Assembly (NCBI GenBank): GCA_934096705.1
Contig: CAKOMR010000001.1
Span: 113,036 to 177,035 of the forward strand
Length of the DNA: 64,000 bases
From: an uncultured Bacilli bacterium
GTDB taxonomy: Bacteria > Bacillota_I > Bacilli_A > RF39 > UBA660
Reading direction: 5' to 3'
The number at the start of each line of letters is the position of its first letter. Positions within the stretch are counted from its first letter, which is position 1. Below are positions 1 through 8,378 of the stretch, one piece after another. The notes beneath the pieces are model-generated. The model did no database searches and had not been told where the DNA came from. It saw only the letters and a program-made list of their open reading frames with translations. Position numbers and translations under genes: made by a program.

Positions 1-1
1 A

Positions 2-457
2 TATGCAAGAAATAATGAAAGTGTTGTACTTCCTGAAAATATAGTTAATATTTATAACCTAGAACTTTTAGAGTATAAAGATGATGAAATTAAAATAAAA
101 TGTAATGTATCAAAAGGCACATATATAAGAAGCTTGATTCAAAAAATATGTGATGATTTAAATGTTATTGGTACTATGAGCGATTTAGTTAGAACTAAGC
201 AAGGTATTTACGATATAAGTGAAAGTTATACTGTTGAAGAAATAAAAAATGGTAATTTTAAAATACTAAAAGCTAAAGATATTTTAAATTATAAAAATTA
301 CAATTTAACTGATGAAGAATACCAAAGAGTAAAAAATGGTAATCATATAAAAGTTAAGCTTAACGATGAAAATTTAATATTATTATATGATAATAAAGAA
401 ATAGCTATTTACAAAAAAAAGGATGATATTTACATTCCAAGTATTATGTTAATCTAA
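2..457 (+). CDS. truB: tRNA pseudouridine(55) synthase TruB, C-terminal part (5' truncated by window edge)
   Basis: The frame is open from base 2 and ends with TAA at 455-457, so only the last ~151 residues are present. TruB converts U55 of elongator tRNAs to pseudouridine in the T-loop. The visible sequence carries the family's conserved VSKGTYIRSL block (about residues 35-45 of the fragment), part of the RNA-binding/catalytic domain, followed by a C-terminal region resembling the TruB PUA-like tail. A TTG at 134 could be mistaken for a start, but it lies inside the conserved block, so the gene continues upstream of the window. The next gene has its own promoter, so truB is probably the end of an upstream transcript. 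In related bacteria truB often follows rbfA and precedes ribF; neither is visible here. Confidence 0.88.
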   Translation, partial: YARNNESVVLPENIVNIYNLELLEYKDDEIKIKCNVSKGTYIRSLIQKICDDLNVIGTMSDLVRTKQGIYDISESYTVEEIKNGNFKILKAKDILNYKNYNLTDEEYQRVKNGNHIKVKLNDENLILLYDNKEIAIYKKKDDIYIPSIMLI

Positions 458-461
458 AATA

Positions 462-490
462 TTGCAATTTAATTTTTAACATGTTAAAAT
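462..490 (+). promoter_or_regulatory. Predicted housekeeping promoter for the gene at 516
   Basis: TTGCAA at 462-467, a 17-base spacer and TAAAAT at 485-490 preceded by TG at 482-483 (extended -10). It sits between truB and the gene at 516, and transcription would start near 497. Confidence 0.55.
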
Positions 491-515
491 TAAAGAGAAT
501 AAAGAGGTGTTTATA

Positions 516-1391
516 GTGAAAGACTTTATTATAAATTTATACGCAAATAAGTATTTTCCTATTTATTTAGGAGTAGTAATTGTTGTTTTACTTATTGCGT
601 TTTTTGTTGTCTTCTTTTTAGGCAAAAAGGACCAAAAGAAAATCGAGGAAACTCAAAGATTAAATGCTGAAGCAATTAAAAAGGCAAGTGAAAATGGTAG
701 TGCTCCGGTTAAAGAAACTATTCCGGTAGCTGAAAAACCAATTACTCCAGCACCTCAAGTTAAACCTGCTATACTTCCTAATACTCCAGTGCAGCCTAAT
801 ACCGTTACTAAGGCAGTTCAAAATGCTCCAGTAACGCCAATGGCTATGCCAAAAGCTGAGCAAGCACCAAAAGTTACTATTACTCCAACTATGCCAACAG
901 TAAATTCTGTAAAAATAAATGAAGTAAAACCAGCTCCAGTAGTAAATGAAACTATAAATAATATTCAGAAAAGTGCTCCTATAGTGGAACCTACTAAAGT
1001 TGAACCTATTAAACCTGCACCAGTACAAAAGGAAATAAAGCCAATAATTTCTGAACCGATTAAAATAAATGAAATACCAAAAACTGAAAATAAAATATCT
1101 AACGAGGAAACATACCATGTTAAAGAAGTAGATAAATTTAAAAGTCTTGCTTCTTCAATTGATAAAGATTTAACTGAACTTGAAAATATGAAACAAACTA
1201 TAAATACTATTCCTAATAATGAAGTAGCAAATAATATTGCTAATACAAAAGTTGTTAATAATATTTATAGCTCAGTATATGTTCCTAAAAAGGAAGAACC
1301 TATTAAAGAGGAAAAACCTATTGAAGAAGACGATTTTGATTTTGAAGAAACAATGAATATTGAACTTCCTAAATTAAAAGATGATAAATAA
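516..1391 (+). CDS. Membrane-anchored proline-rich protein of unknown function
   Basis: I do not recognise this protein. It starts with a short N-terminus, a single strongly hydrophobic segment (about residues 12-34) and a basic stop-transfer (KKDQKK), then a long low-complexity stretch rich in Pro, Ala, Val and Lys (KPAP/PAPV-type repeats, about residues 50-190), and ends in an acidic tail (EEDDFDFEE). This is the layout of a bitopic membrane protein with an extended linker. I chose GTG at 516 because the ribosome site AAAGAGGTG at 501-509 lies 6 bases upstream; the GTG at 507 is part of that site. The gene has its own promoter and terminator. Its position directly upstream of parE-parC may hint at a link to chromosome segregation or division, but that is only an inference from position. 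Confidence 0.72.
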   Translation: MKDFIINLYANKYFPIYLGVVIVVLLIAFFVVFFLGKKDQKKIEETQRLNAEAIKKASENGSAPVKETIPVAEKPITPAPQVKPAILPNTPVQPNTVTKAVQNAPVTPMAMPKAEQAPKVTITPTMPTVNSVKINEVKPAPVVNETINNIQKSAPIVEPTKVEPIKPAPVQKEIKPIISEPIKINEIPKTENKISNEETYHVKEVDKFKSLASSIDKDLTELENMKQTINTIPNNEVANNIANTKVVNNIYSSVYVPKKEEPIKEEKPIEEDDFDFEETMNIELPKLKDDK

Positions 1392-1392
1392 T

Positions 1393-1416
1393 GTACCTAA
1401 AAGGTACTTTTTATTT
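1393..1416 (+). terminator. Intrinsic terminator
   Basis: Six-bp stem GTACCT/AGGTAC with an AAA loop, followed by TTTTTATTT, immediately after the stop of the gene at 516. Confidence 0.75.
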
Positions 1417-1442
1417 GACATAAAAAAGTAAATATATGTCAA
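1415..1442. repeat. Inverted repeat upstream of parE, possible operator
   Basis: TTGACATA at 1415-1422 and TATGTCAA at 1435-1442 form a perfect 8-bp inverted repeat with a 12-base spacer, just upstream of the parE -35 box. It overlaps the T-tract of the preceding terminator. It could bind a dimeric regulator; no known operator is recognised. Confidence 0.35.
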
Positions 1443-1448
1443 CTATCA

Positions 1449-1477
1449 TTGCCAAAAGTTTAATTTTTCATTATAAT
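1449..1477 (+). promoter_or_regulatory. Predicted housekeeping promoter for parE-parC
   Basis: TTGCCA at 1449-1454, 17-base spacer, TATAAT at 1472-1477, followed by the ribosome site AAGGTGAT at 1483-1490 and the parE ATG at 1494. Confidence 0.7.
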
Positions 1478-1493
1478 ATTTTAAGGTGATGGT

Positions 1494-3398
1494 ATGGCTA
1501 AATATGATGAATCATCTATAAAAATTCTTGAAGGACTTGAAGCCGTTAGAAAAAGACCTGGTATGTATATTGGGTCAACAGATAAACGAGGGCTTCATCA
1601 TTTAGTTTGGGAAATTGTTGATAATGCAATAGATGAAGTTATAAATGGATATGGCAATTATATAAAAATAATAATTAACAAGGATAACTCTATTACTGTA
1701 GCGGATAATGGACGTGGTGTTCCTATTGGTATGCATGCGTCTGGTAAAAGTACTCCAGAGGTTATTTATACAATACTTCATGCAGGAGGAAAATTTACTG
1801 AAGATGGCTACAAAGTTTCCGGAGGTCTTCATGGTGTTGGCGCTTCAGTTGTTAATGCTTTAAGTAAGCAAATGACTGTTGTTATTTATCGTGATGGAAA
1901 AATAAGCCAAATTGATTTTGAAAATGGAGGAAAAGTAAAAAATTCTTTAAGAACTATTGGAGAAAGTAAAAAGACTGGTACTATTGTTAAATTTAAACCA
2001 GATGATGAGATATTTAAAAATCTTCAATTTTCATATACAACAATATGTGAAAGAATGCAAGAAAGTGCCTTTTTACTTCCTGGTCTAACTATCGAAGTAA
2101 TTGATGAAGCAGATGAAAAAGAAGTTAAATATCATTATGATAATGGACTTACAAGTTTCGTAGAATATATTAATGAAGATAAAACCCCTCTTCATAAAGT
2201 TATTAATTATAATGGCGTAAAAGGTGGAATTGATGTAAATATTGCTCTTCAGTATACTGATACATACCAAGAAACTATTTTATCATTTGTTAATAACGTT
2301 AAAACTAGTGATGGAGGAAGCCATGAAGTAGGTTTTAAAACGGGTATAACTAAAGCATTTAATGATTATGCAAAAAATAATGGTATTTTCAAAGGTAAAG
2401 ATTATTCTCTTGATGGTGCTGATGTAAGGGAAGGATTAACTGCAGTAATAAGTTTAAAAATTCCGGAAGAGTTACTCCAATTCGAAGGACAAACGAAAGG
2501 AAAACTTGGAACTCCTGAAGCAAGAAGTATTACTGAAAGTATAACTTATGATAGTTTGAAATTTTATCTTGAGGAAAATAAAGAAGTAGCCTTAAATATT
2601 TTAGAAAAGGCTATGAAAAGTAAAACTGCAAGAGAGGCTGCTAGAAAAGCAAGGGAAGAAGCTAGAAACGGAAAAAATAAAAATAAGATAGAAAAGAATT
2701 TGTCTGGAAAACTTGCTCCAGCGCAAAGTAAAAATCCTAAAATTAATGAATTATTTTTAGTAGAAGGAAATTCTGCTGGTGGTAGTGCAAAAGGTGGAAG
2801 AGACCGTAAATTTCAAGCAATTTTACCTTTAAGAGGTAAAGTTATTAATGCTGATAAAGCTGCAAGCGAAGAACTTTTTAAAAACGAAGAAATTAATACT
2901 TTAATATATACAATTGGAGCTGGCTATGGTCAAAATTTTGATATAACAGAATCAAATTATGATAAAGTAATTATAATGACCGATGCCGATGTCGATGGAG
3001 CTCATATTCAAATACTTCTTTTAACGTTTTTCTATCGCTACATGAGACCACTTATTGAAACTGGACATTTATATATAGCAATGCCTCCATTATATAAACT
3101 TGATTATAGTAAAAAAAGATTTTATGCTTATACTGATGAAGAATTAAATGAAATAAAAAGAGAAAATTCTGGTAAATACTCTATTCAAAGATATAAAGGT
3201 TTAGGTGAAATGAATCCAGAACAACTTTGGGAAACTACTATGAACCCAGAAACAAGAATGCTTATTAGAGTAAATATTACTGATGCTGCTTTAGCAGAAA
3301 AAAGAGTAAGTACACTTATGGGAGATAAAGTTGAACCAAGAAAAGAATGGATTAATGAAAATGTTGTATTTACTATGGAAGATGATTATAGGGGATAA
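1494..3398 (+). CDS. parE: DNA topoisomerase IV subunit B (ParE)
   Basis: ATP-binding subunit of topoisomerase IV, which decatenates daughter chromosomes together with ParC. The N-terminal GHKL ATPase shows EIVDNAIDE (residues 40-48), DNGRGVP (71-77) and GGLHGVGASVVNALS (from 110). The C-terminal Toprim domain has LVEGNSAGGSAKGGRDR (about 422-438) and the metal-binding DADVDGAHI (about 497-505). The segment after the Toprim glutamate (FQAILPLRGKVINADKA) reads as the ParE rather than GyrB version. The length of 634 residues is normal and the protein looks complete. Strong ribosome site AAGGTGAT; parC begins 2 bases after the stop, so the two are co-transcribed. Gyrase genes are not in the window. 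Confidence 0.95.
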   Translation: MAKYDESSIKILEGLEAVRKRPGMYIGSTDKRGLHHLVWEIVDNAIDEVINGYGNYIKIIINKDNSITVADNGRGVPIGMHASGKSTPEVIYTILHAGGKFTEDGYKVSGGLHGVGASVVNALSKQMTVVIYRDGKISQIDFENGGKVKNSLRTIGESKKTGTIVKFKPDDEIFKNLQFSYTTICERMQESAFLLPGLTIEVIDEADEKEVKYHYDNGLTSFVEYINEDKTPLHKVINYNGVKGGIDVNIALQYTDTYQETILSFVNNVKTSDGGSHEVGFKTGITKAFNDYAKNNGIFKGKDYSLDGADVREGLTAVISLKIPEELLQFEGQTKGKLGTPEARSITESITYDSLKFYLEENKEVALNILEKAMKSKTAREAARKAREEARNGKNKNKIEKNLSGKLAPAQSKNPKINELFLVEGNSAGGSAKGGRDRKFQAILPLRGKVINADKAASEELFKNEEINTLIYTIGAGYGQNFDITESNYDKVIIMTDADVDGAHIQILLLTFFYRYMRPLIETGHLYIAMPPLYKLDYSKKRFYAYTDEELNEIKRENSGKYSIQRYKGLGEMNPEQLWETTMNPETRMLIRVNITDAALAEKRVSTLMGDKVEPRKEWINENVVFTMEDDYRG

Positions 3399-3400
3399 TT

Positions 3401-5902
3401 ATGGAAAATGAAATATTAAAAAGAATCCAAGACTATGCACTCGAAGAAATAATGGGTGATCGTTTTGGTAAATATGCAAAAGAAATAATTTTAGATAGAG
3501 CAATTCCCGACGTAAGAGATGGTTTAAAACCTGTTCAAAGAAGAATACTTTATGCAATGTATAAAGCGGGTAATACCTCTGATAAAGGGTATATTAAATG
3601 TGCAGCTACAGTTGGAGATGTTTTAGGAAAATTCCATCCACATGGTGACTCATCAGTCTATGATGCAATGGTAAGAATGAGCCAGTGGTGGAAGCAAAAT
3701 CATATTTTAGTAGATATTCATGGTAATAATGGTTCTATTGATGGAGATGGTCCTGCAGCATATCGTTATACTGAGGCAAGACTTGCCAAAATAAGTAATG
3801 AACTTTTGGGTGATTTAGATAAAGAAACAATATCATGGGCACCAAATTTTGATGATCGTTTTCTAGAACCAACAGTTCTTCCAGCAAAATTTCCAAACTT
3901 ACTTGTTAATGGTACAAATGGTATTTCTGCGGGATATGCTACAAATATTCCTCCACATAATTTAGGAGAAATTATTGATGCCACAATAAAAAGAATTGAA
4001 AATCCTAATTGCCGTAATGAGACTATATTTGAAATAGTTAAAGGCCCAGATTTTCCAACTGGAGGAATAGTTGAGGGAAAGCAAGGCATTTATGATGCTT
4101 TTACAAAAGGTAGAGGCAAAGTAATTGTACGCGCCAAAACTGAATTTAAAAAAGAAAAAGGTAAGGAGCAAATTATAGTAACTGAAATACCTTTCGAAGT
4201 TAATAAAGCTTTACTTGTTTCGAAAATTGATGCTATAAGAATTGATAAAAAAATCGAAGGCATAAGCGAAGTTAGAGATGAAACAGATAGGGAAGGCTTA
4301 AGAATTGCTATTGATTTAAAAAATGGAGCAAATAAAACTCTTATTTTAAACTATTTATTTAAAAATACAGATTTACAAGTTTCATATAACTATAATATGG
4401 TAGCAATAGTAAATAGGACACCAAAAACTTTAGGTATCGTAGAAATTCTTGATGCTTACATTGCTCATTATAAAGAAATTATTACTAAAAGAACTGAGTT
4501 TGAACTTAAGACTTATGAAAAAGAATTTAATATTGTTTCTGGTCTTATGAAAGCAATTTCAATTTTAGATGAAGTAATAAAAGTAATTAGAGCTTCGAAA
4601 AATAAAAGTGATGCCAAAGATAATTTAGTAAGTAAATTTGATTTTAATGTAGAGCAAGCTGAGGCTATCGTTACACTTCAATTATATAGACTTACAAATA
4701 CAGATATTGTAGTTTTAAAAGAAAGAGCTGAAGAACTAACTAAACTTATTTCTAGATGCCATGAAATATTAGATGATGAAAACGTTTTAAAATCAGTTAT
4801 GAAAGCTGAACTTAAGGAAGTTAAAAAAAGCTATGCTGTTGATAGAAAAACTGAAATAAAAGATGAAATTACTGAAATAAAGGTAGATTTAAAAGAAATG
4901 ATTCCATCAGAAAATGTTATTGTGGTAGTTACAAATGATGGTTATGTAAAAAAAGTTCCAATCAAATCTTATAAAGCCGCAACTGATGAAACAACTCTAA
5001 AGCCTGGAGATTATGTAAGAAATATATTTGATTTAAATACTCGTAATCACTTAATTTTATTTACTTCTTTAGGAAACTATTTATTTATACCTGTTTATCA
5101 AATTAATGAATGTAAATGGAAAGATTTAGGTAAGCATGTAAGTAATTTAGTTATGATTAAAGAAAATGAAAAGATAATTGATTCTTACATTTATGAACCA
5201 GAAAAATATTTAGTATTAACATCAAAAAATGGTATGATTAAAAAAATACGAATGAATGAATACGAAGTATCAAGATGCTCAAAACCAATGTGTGCAATTA
5301 AACTAAAAGATGGTGATGAGTTAGTAAGTGCTAAAGAGTCTTTAGATAAAACTTTATTAGTTACAAATAATAATTATTATTTATTATTTAGTACTGGTGA
5401 AATTCCTGAAGTTGGTGCAAAAGCTGCCGGTGTAAAAGGCATTAATTTAAAAGATGATTATGTAGTTTCTTCGATGCAAATAGGAAATAATGATGAATAT
5501 ATAAATATATTTACAAATTTAAATACTGCCAAAAGAGTAAAAATTACTGATTTAATTTTATTTACCAGAAATAAAAAAGGTAAAGAAATTATTAAGAAAA
5601 ACAAAACTAAAGATTATAAAGTAATATCTGCATATCCATCAAATGCTAAAACTATTAATGTACTTAAGACAGATAGTGATGTCAATGAAATTAAAAATAG
5701 TGATATTCCAATAATGGATGTAAATAGTTTTGGAAGTAATTACACTCATTTACGTGTAATGGAAGTAAAACCTAAATATGAAATAAATAAGGTTAAAGAA
5801 ATTAAGGAAGAAGAAAATGCTTCTTTACCTGAAGAAAAAGATACTCCTGTAAAAGAAGAACAACTTTCTTTTGATTCTTTTGTAGATAGTTTTAAAATTT
5901 AA
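3401..5902 (+). CDS. parC: DNA topoisomerase IV subunit A (ParC)
   Basis: DNA-breaking and rejoining subunit of topoisomerase IV. The quinolone-resistance region reads HPHGDSSVYDAM (residues 79-90), with wild-type-like serines. The catalytic tyrosine is Tyr-123 in AAYRYTEARL. The winged-helix/tower core is followed by a beta-pinwheel C-terminal domain; no GyrA box (QRRGGKG-like) is visible there, which argues for ParC over GyrA, as does the tight coupling to parE. The last ~40 residues are an acidic/Lys-rich extension (KEIKEEENASLPEEKD) that looks like a flexible tail. 833 residues, complete. The stop codon overlaps an intrinsic terminator, so parE-parC forms a closed operon. Confidence 0.95.
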   Translation: MENEILKRIQDYALEEIMGDRFGKYAKEIILDRAIPDVRDGLKPVQRRILYAMYKAGNTSDKGYIKCAATVGDVLGKFHPHGDSSVYDAMVRMSQWWKQNHILVDIHGNNGSIDGDGPAAYRYTEARLAKISNELLGDLDKETISWAPNFDDRFLEPTVLPAKFPNLLVNGTNGISAGYATNIPPHNLGEIIDATIKRIENPNCRNETIFEIVKGPDFPTGGIVEGKQGIYDAFTKGRGKVIVRAKTEFKKEKGKEQIIVTEIPFEVNKALLVSKIDAIRIDKKIEGISEVRDETDREGLRIAIDLKNGANKTLILNYLFKNTDLQVSYNYNMVAIVNRTPKTLGIVEILDAYIAHYKEIITKRTEFELKTYEKEFNIVSGLMKAISILDEVIKVIRASKNKSDAKDNLVSKFDFNVEQAEAIVTLQLYRLTNTDIVVLKERAEELTKLISRCHEILDDENVLKSVMKAELKEVKKSYAVDRKTEIKDEITEIKVDLKEMIPSENVIVVVTNDGYVKKVPIKSYKAATDETTLKPGDYVRNIFDLNTRNHLILFTSLGNYLFIPVYQINECKWKDLGKHVSNLVMIKENEKIIDSYIYEPEKYLVLTSKNGMIKKIRMNEYEVSRCSKPMCAIKLKDGDELVSAKESLDKTLLVTNNNYYLLFSTGEIPEVGAKAAGVKGINLKDDYVVSSMQIGNNDEYINIFTNLNTAKRVKITDLILFTRNKKGKEIIKKNKTKDYKVISAYPSNAKTINVLKTDSDVNEIKNSDIPIMDVNSFGSNYTHLRVMEVKPKYEINKVKEIKEEENASLPEEKDTPVKEEQLSFDSFVDSFKI

Positions 5903-5924
5903 GTGCTTTATAGCACTTTTTTTT
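5901..5924 (+). terminator. Intrinsic terminator of parE-parC
   Basis: AAGTGCT/AGCACTT 7-bp stem with a TTAT loop and an eight-T tract, overlapping the last bases of the parC stop codon. Confidence 0.85.
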
Positions 5925-5947
5925 CATAAAATGATAGTGGTGATATC

Positions 5948-6292
5948 ATGAGTAAAAAAGATGAATTTAAAGAGTTTGCTAAAGCAAATCCTTCTTTAGC
6001 GGATTATATTTCAAATGGACAAATGTCATGGCAAAAATTTTATGAATTATACGATATATATGGTGATGATGAAAATGTATGGAGTAAATATCAAAGAAGT
6101 TCGGAATCAAGTAATAATTTTAAAATAAATGATATAATAAAAAACGTTAATATGGACGCAATCAAAGAACATATTGGTACAGCACAAAAGGCTCTTGATT
6201 TTGTTCAGGAACTAACAAGTAAAACAGGCTCGACAGTAAGTGCAAAAACAGTAGTTACACCTAGGCCTTTAAATAAGTTTTTTGAGGACTAA
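5948..6292 (+). CDS. ylbD: YlbD-like putative spore coat protein
   Basis: The N-terminal half (FKEFAKANPSLADYI, then GQMSWQKFYELYDIYGDD, residues 7-42) matches the signature of the Bacillus YlbD family, annotated as a putative coat protein: a 'FVKxxPKL' helix followed by 'KTWQxxYExWYLxGEDD'. The C-terminal half is less conserved. 114 residues, slightly shorter than the Bacillus homologue. Ribosome site GTGGTGAT at 5937-5944. The stop codon shares one base with the start of the YlbE-like gene, and ylbD-ylbE neighbour each other in Bacillus as well, which strengthens both calls. A CATAAAAT at 5925-5932 fits a mother-cell sigma-E -10 box, but I see no matching -35, so regulation is unresolved. 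Role inferred from family only. Confidence 0.75.
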   Translation: MSKKDEFKEFAKANPSLADYISNGQMSWQKFYELYDIYGDDENVWSKYQRSSESSNNFKINDIIKNVNMDAIKEHIGTAQKALDFVQELTSKTGSTVSAKTVVTPRPLNKFFED

Positions 6293-6513
6293 TGAATAGA
6301 GCTATTTTAATTAAACTTAAAGAAAATCAAAAATTATTTGAACATTTTAAAGAGCATTCCTATTTTATTAAAGATATAAATAGAAAACCAGAAGTCTTTC
6401 CATCTTTTGAAAAGAAAATGAAAGAAGTTTATAAAGAAAGGGCTACTGATAAAATAAGTGAAGCCATTGATGGAGTAGAAATGATTTCTTCAATAATTGA
6501 CACAATTAAATAA
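6292..6513 (+). CDS. ylbE: YlbE-like protein
   Basis: A 73-residue protein resembling the Bacillus YlbE family: N-terminal helix with E/H-F, central WYR/YFIKDINRKPEVFPSFEKKMKEVY block (here about residues 24-48) and a C-terminal helix ending in MISSIIDTIK, comparable to the family's MASMMIDMF ending. The biochemical role is not known. ATG at 6292 overlaps the preceding stop by one base (TAATG), so it is translationally coupled to the YlbD-like gene. Conserved pairing of the two genes is the main support. Confidence 0.7.
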   Translation: MNRAILIKLKENQKLFEHFKEHSYFIKDINRKPEVFPSFEKKMKEVYKERATDKISEAIDGVEMISSIIDTIK

Positions 6514-6570
6514 AAATATATTGAAAAAATATTTTTGGTGTGATATTCTTAACATAGAAAGGATAGCAAA

Positions 6571-7113
6571 ATGAAGAATAATAAAAAAGGTTTTACTTTA
6601 ATCGAACTTTTAGCAGTTATCGTTATCTTAGCGGTAGTTATGTTAATTGCTGTAAGTGCTGTAGGTCCATTAATGGCCAAATCAAGAAAGGGTTCACTTT
6701 CAGATGAAGGTATTGGTATTGTTGGTGCTGCTCAAACTGCTTATCAAGCAGAACAAATGAATGCAACTTCAGTAATTAAATCAACTAGTACTGTATGTTT
6801 TGATTTAAGATATCTAAATGAAAAACAATATTATACAAAAGGTACTGGAACTGATGGATATACTGGTTCTGTATTAGCTAAATATGATGCAACAACTAAG
6901 AAATATTCTTATACATTCTGGATTTCAAATGGAACATATGTATTTGGAACTCCTAAGCGTGGTGCTACACTTGGTTCAGGCGTAGATCCTAATGCAATAG
7001 ATCTTGATAATACTACAATGGTTACTGATGGTGATACTGCTTCAAATGATTGTGGTGGTGCAACAGGCGTTGTATATTGTACAGTTACAGGTTCTGGTGC
7101 TACTTGTAGTTAA
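6571..7113 (+). CDS. Type IV prepilin-like protein (orphan pseudopilin)
   Basis: The N-terminus KKGFTLIELLAVIVILAVVM (residues 5-24) is a textbook class III prepilin signal: a short basic leader, Gly-7/Phe-8 cleavage site for a prepilin peptidase, Glu at mature position 5 and a ~20-residue hydrophobic helix. The mature part is Gly/Thr/Ser-rich with four Cys (one central, three near the C-terminus, VYCTVTGSGATCS), suggesting a disulfide-stabilised globular head. 180 residues. Ribosome site GAAAGGA. No pilus ATPase, platform protein or prepilin peptidase lies nearby, so partners must be encoded elsewhere. It could be a major pilin, a competence pseudopilin or a secreted surface protein using the same route; I cannot tell which. 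Confidence 0.85.
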   Translation: MKNNKKGFTLIELLAVIVILAVVMLIAVSAVGPLMAKSRKGSLSDEGIGIVGAAQTAYQAEQMNATSVIKSTSTVCFDLRYLNEKQYYTKGTGTDGYTGSVLAKYDATTKKYSYTFWISNGTYVFGTPKRGATLGSGVDPNAIDLDNTTMVTDGDTASNDCGGATGVVYCTVTGSGATCS

Positions 7114-7128
7114 TAGTAAAATCTAAGG

Positions 7129-7152
7129 CTCAATCATTTGATTGAGTTTTTT
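7129..7152 (+). terminator. Intrinsic terminator of the prepilin gene
   Basis: CTCAATCA/TGATTGAG stem with a two-base loop followed by six T residues. Confidence 0.85.
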
Positions 7153-7170
7153 AATGGAAAATGCTATACT
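7142..7170 (+). promoter_or_regulatory. Predicted promoter for nfo, overlapping the terminator
   Basis: TTGAGT at 7142-7147, 17-base spacer, TATACT at 7165-7170 with TG at 7162-7163 (extended -10). The -35 box lies in the 3' arm of the preceding terminator hairpin. Confidence 0.55.
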
Positions 7171-7189
7171 TATAATGAAGAGGTAAATA

Positions 7190-8074
7190 ATGATAATAGG
7201 ATCACATGTAAGTTTTAATAATGGACTTTTAGGATGTGTAAAACAATCTTTAAGTTATGGAGCAAATACATTTATGTTTTATACTGGAGCTCCACAAAAT
7301 ACTGTAAGAAAAGCTCTTGATAATGAAAACACTAAAGAAGCTATTTTACTTATGAAAGAAAATAATATTGATATAAATAATGTAGTGTGCCATGCACCAT
7401 ATATAATAAATCTTGCAAATAAAGAAGTATTAAGTAAATGGGAATTTAGTATTTCATTTTTAAAAACTGAGATATCTAGATGTGAAGCACTTGGAGTTAA
7501 ATATATTGTAGTTCATCCTGGAAGTAGTTTAAAAATGGATAGAAATGTGGCTTTAAAAAATATAAGTGATGCATTAAACTACACTATAAATGCCGATACA
7601 AATGTAACAGTTTTACTAGAGACTATGGCTGGTAAAGGTAGTGAATGTGGCGTTAATATTTCTGAACTTAAATTTATTTTAGATAACGTTATTTTCAAAG
7701 AAAAAATTGGTATATGTTTAGATACTTGTCATTTAAATGATTCTGGGGTAAATATTTCGGATTTTGATAATTATTTAAAATCATTTGATGAAGAAATTGG
7801 CATAAATAAAATTGGCTGTGTTCATGTAAATGATAGTAAAAATACTTTAGGCTCAAAAAAAGATAGACATGAAAATATTGGCTTTGGAACTATTGGTTTT
7901 GATAATCTAATAAATGTAATTTATTCTGACAAATTAAAAAATGTTCCTAAAATATTAGAAACACCTTTTGTAGAGGAATATCCTCCCTACAAATTCGAAA
8001 TTAGTGAAATTAAGGAAAAGGTTTTTAATCCTCATTTAAAAGAAGATGTTATAGATTATTATAAAAATCTTTGA
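7190..8074 (+). CDS. nfo: Endonuclease IV (apurinic/apyrimidinic endonuclease)
   Basis: Zinc-dependent AP endonuclease that cuts 5' of abasic sites in base excision repair. TIM-barrel family features in order: GSHVSF (residues 4-9), FMFYTGAPQN (about 29-38), VCHAPYIINLA (about 67-77), VVHPGSS (about 108-114), LLETMAGKG (about 144-152), CLDTCHLNDSG (about 180-190), CVHVNDSKN, DRHENIG and LETP near the end. The His/Glu/Asp zinc ligands are all present. 294 residues, full length. Ribosome site GAGGT. Its 3' end overlaps the convergent small gene at 8059 by 16 bases. In Bacillus, nfo (yqfS) is also adjacent to a DUF2624 gene. Confidence 0.95.
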   Translation: MIIGSHVSFNNGLLGCVKQSLSYGANTFMFYTGAPQNTVRKALDNENTKEAILLMKENNIDINNVVCHAPYIINLANKEVLSKWEFSISFLKTEISRCEALGVKYIVVHPGSSLKMDRNVALKNISDALNYTINADTNVTVLLETMAGKGSECGVNISELKFILDNVIFKEKIGICLDTCHLNDSGVNISDFDNYLKSFDEEIGINKIGCVHVNDSKNTLGSKKDRHENIGFGTIGFDNLINVIYSDKLKNVPKILETPFVEEYPPYKFEISEIKEKVFNPHLKEDVIDYYKNL

Positions 8075-8319
8075 TATTTAGAAAAGTATTCAATATATAC
8101 TTTTTTTATTTTCTCGAAATTATTTCCTTGATAGTGATCTTTATATCTATCTATTTTAAATAAATTAGGATTTTTAAGCATTTCTTTATAATTTTTCTTT
8201 ACAAATGCGTAAGTAAAATTTAGCTCACTTTCACTTAAAGTTATATTTTTACTTTTTGCAAAGTTATTTACATCATCTTTTGTTATTGATTGCATATATT
8301 TATCGATCATATTAAACAT
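8059..8319 (-). CDS. DUF2624-like small protein (YqfT-like)
   Basis: 86 residues. The N-terminal half (MIDKYMQSITKDDVNNFAKS, then ITLSESELNFTYAFVKK) resembles Bacillus YqfT/DUF2624, in which a helix with 'ITxDELLKYxKxYxIxLT' precedes a KNxNIF segment; here KNPNLFKI is at about residues 52-59. Function is unknown for the family. The conserved neighbourhood with nfo supports the assignment, although here the gene is convergent with nfo rather than downstream of it. ATG at 8319 is preceded by AGGGTGA. Its upstream region carries a perfect CATACTA on the minus strand, suggesting forespore expression (see the divergent promoter entry). Confidence 0.6.
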   Translation of the reverse strand: MFNMIDKYMQSITKDDVNNFAKSKNITLSESELNFTYAFVKKNYKEMLKNPNLFKIDRYKDHYQGNNFEKIKKVYIEYFSKYQRFL

Positions 8320-8342
8320 AAAATTAAATTCACCCTAATATA

Positions 8343-8373
8343 TAGTATGATTTAATAATTATTTTGAATACTA
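8343..8373. promoter_or_regulatory. Divergent, near-symmetric sigma-G-type promoter
   Basis: On the plus strand GTATG (8345-8349), 17 bases, AATACTA (8367-8373) fits the forespore sigma-G consensus (gHATR-17/18-CATnHTA) with one -10 mismatch; the PBP ATG follows 5 bases later. On the minus strand CATACTA (8349-8343) is a perfect sigma-G -10, with GTATT 17 bases upstream, facing the DUF2624-like gene. The two elements form an imperfect palindrome. Inferred from sequence only. Confidence 0.5.
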
Positions 8374-8378
8374 ATAAT

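Noticed and set aside
660..1118. Long open frame on the minus strand inside the Pro-rich gene
   Set aside because: It is the antisense of the repetitive Pro/Lys-rich coding region, reads as Phe/Tyr/Trp/Ser-rich nonsense, and has no ribosome site. The plus-strand frame has promoter, ribosome site and terminator.
3401..5902. Gyrase A instead of ParC
   Set aside because: No GyrA-box-like QRRGGKG in the C-terminal domain, and the gene is directly coupled to a ParE-type subunit.
5925..5932. Sigma-E -10 box (CATAAAAT) before the YlbD-like gene
   Set aside because: It matches the -10 consensus, but no -35 ATA element sits at the right distance, and a start there would remove part of the ribosome site. 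Such AT-rich octamers are frequent here by chance.
8364..8378. TTG start of the PBP gene
   Set aside because: It falls within the spacer of the predicted promoter; ATG 8379 is 5 bases after the -10 box.
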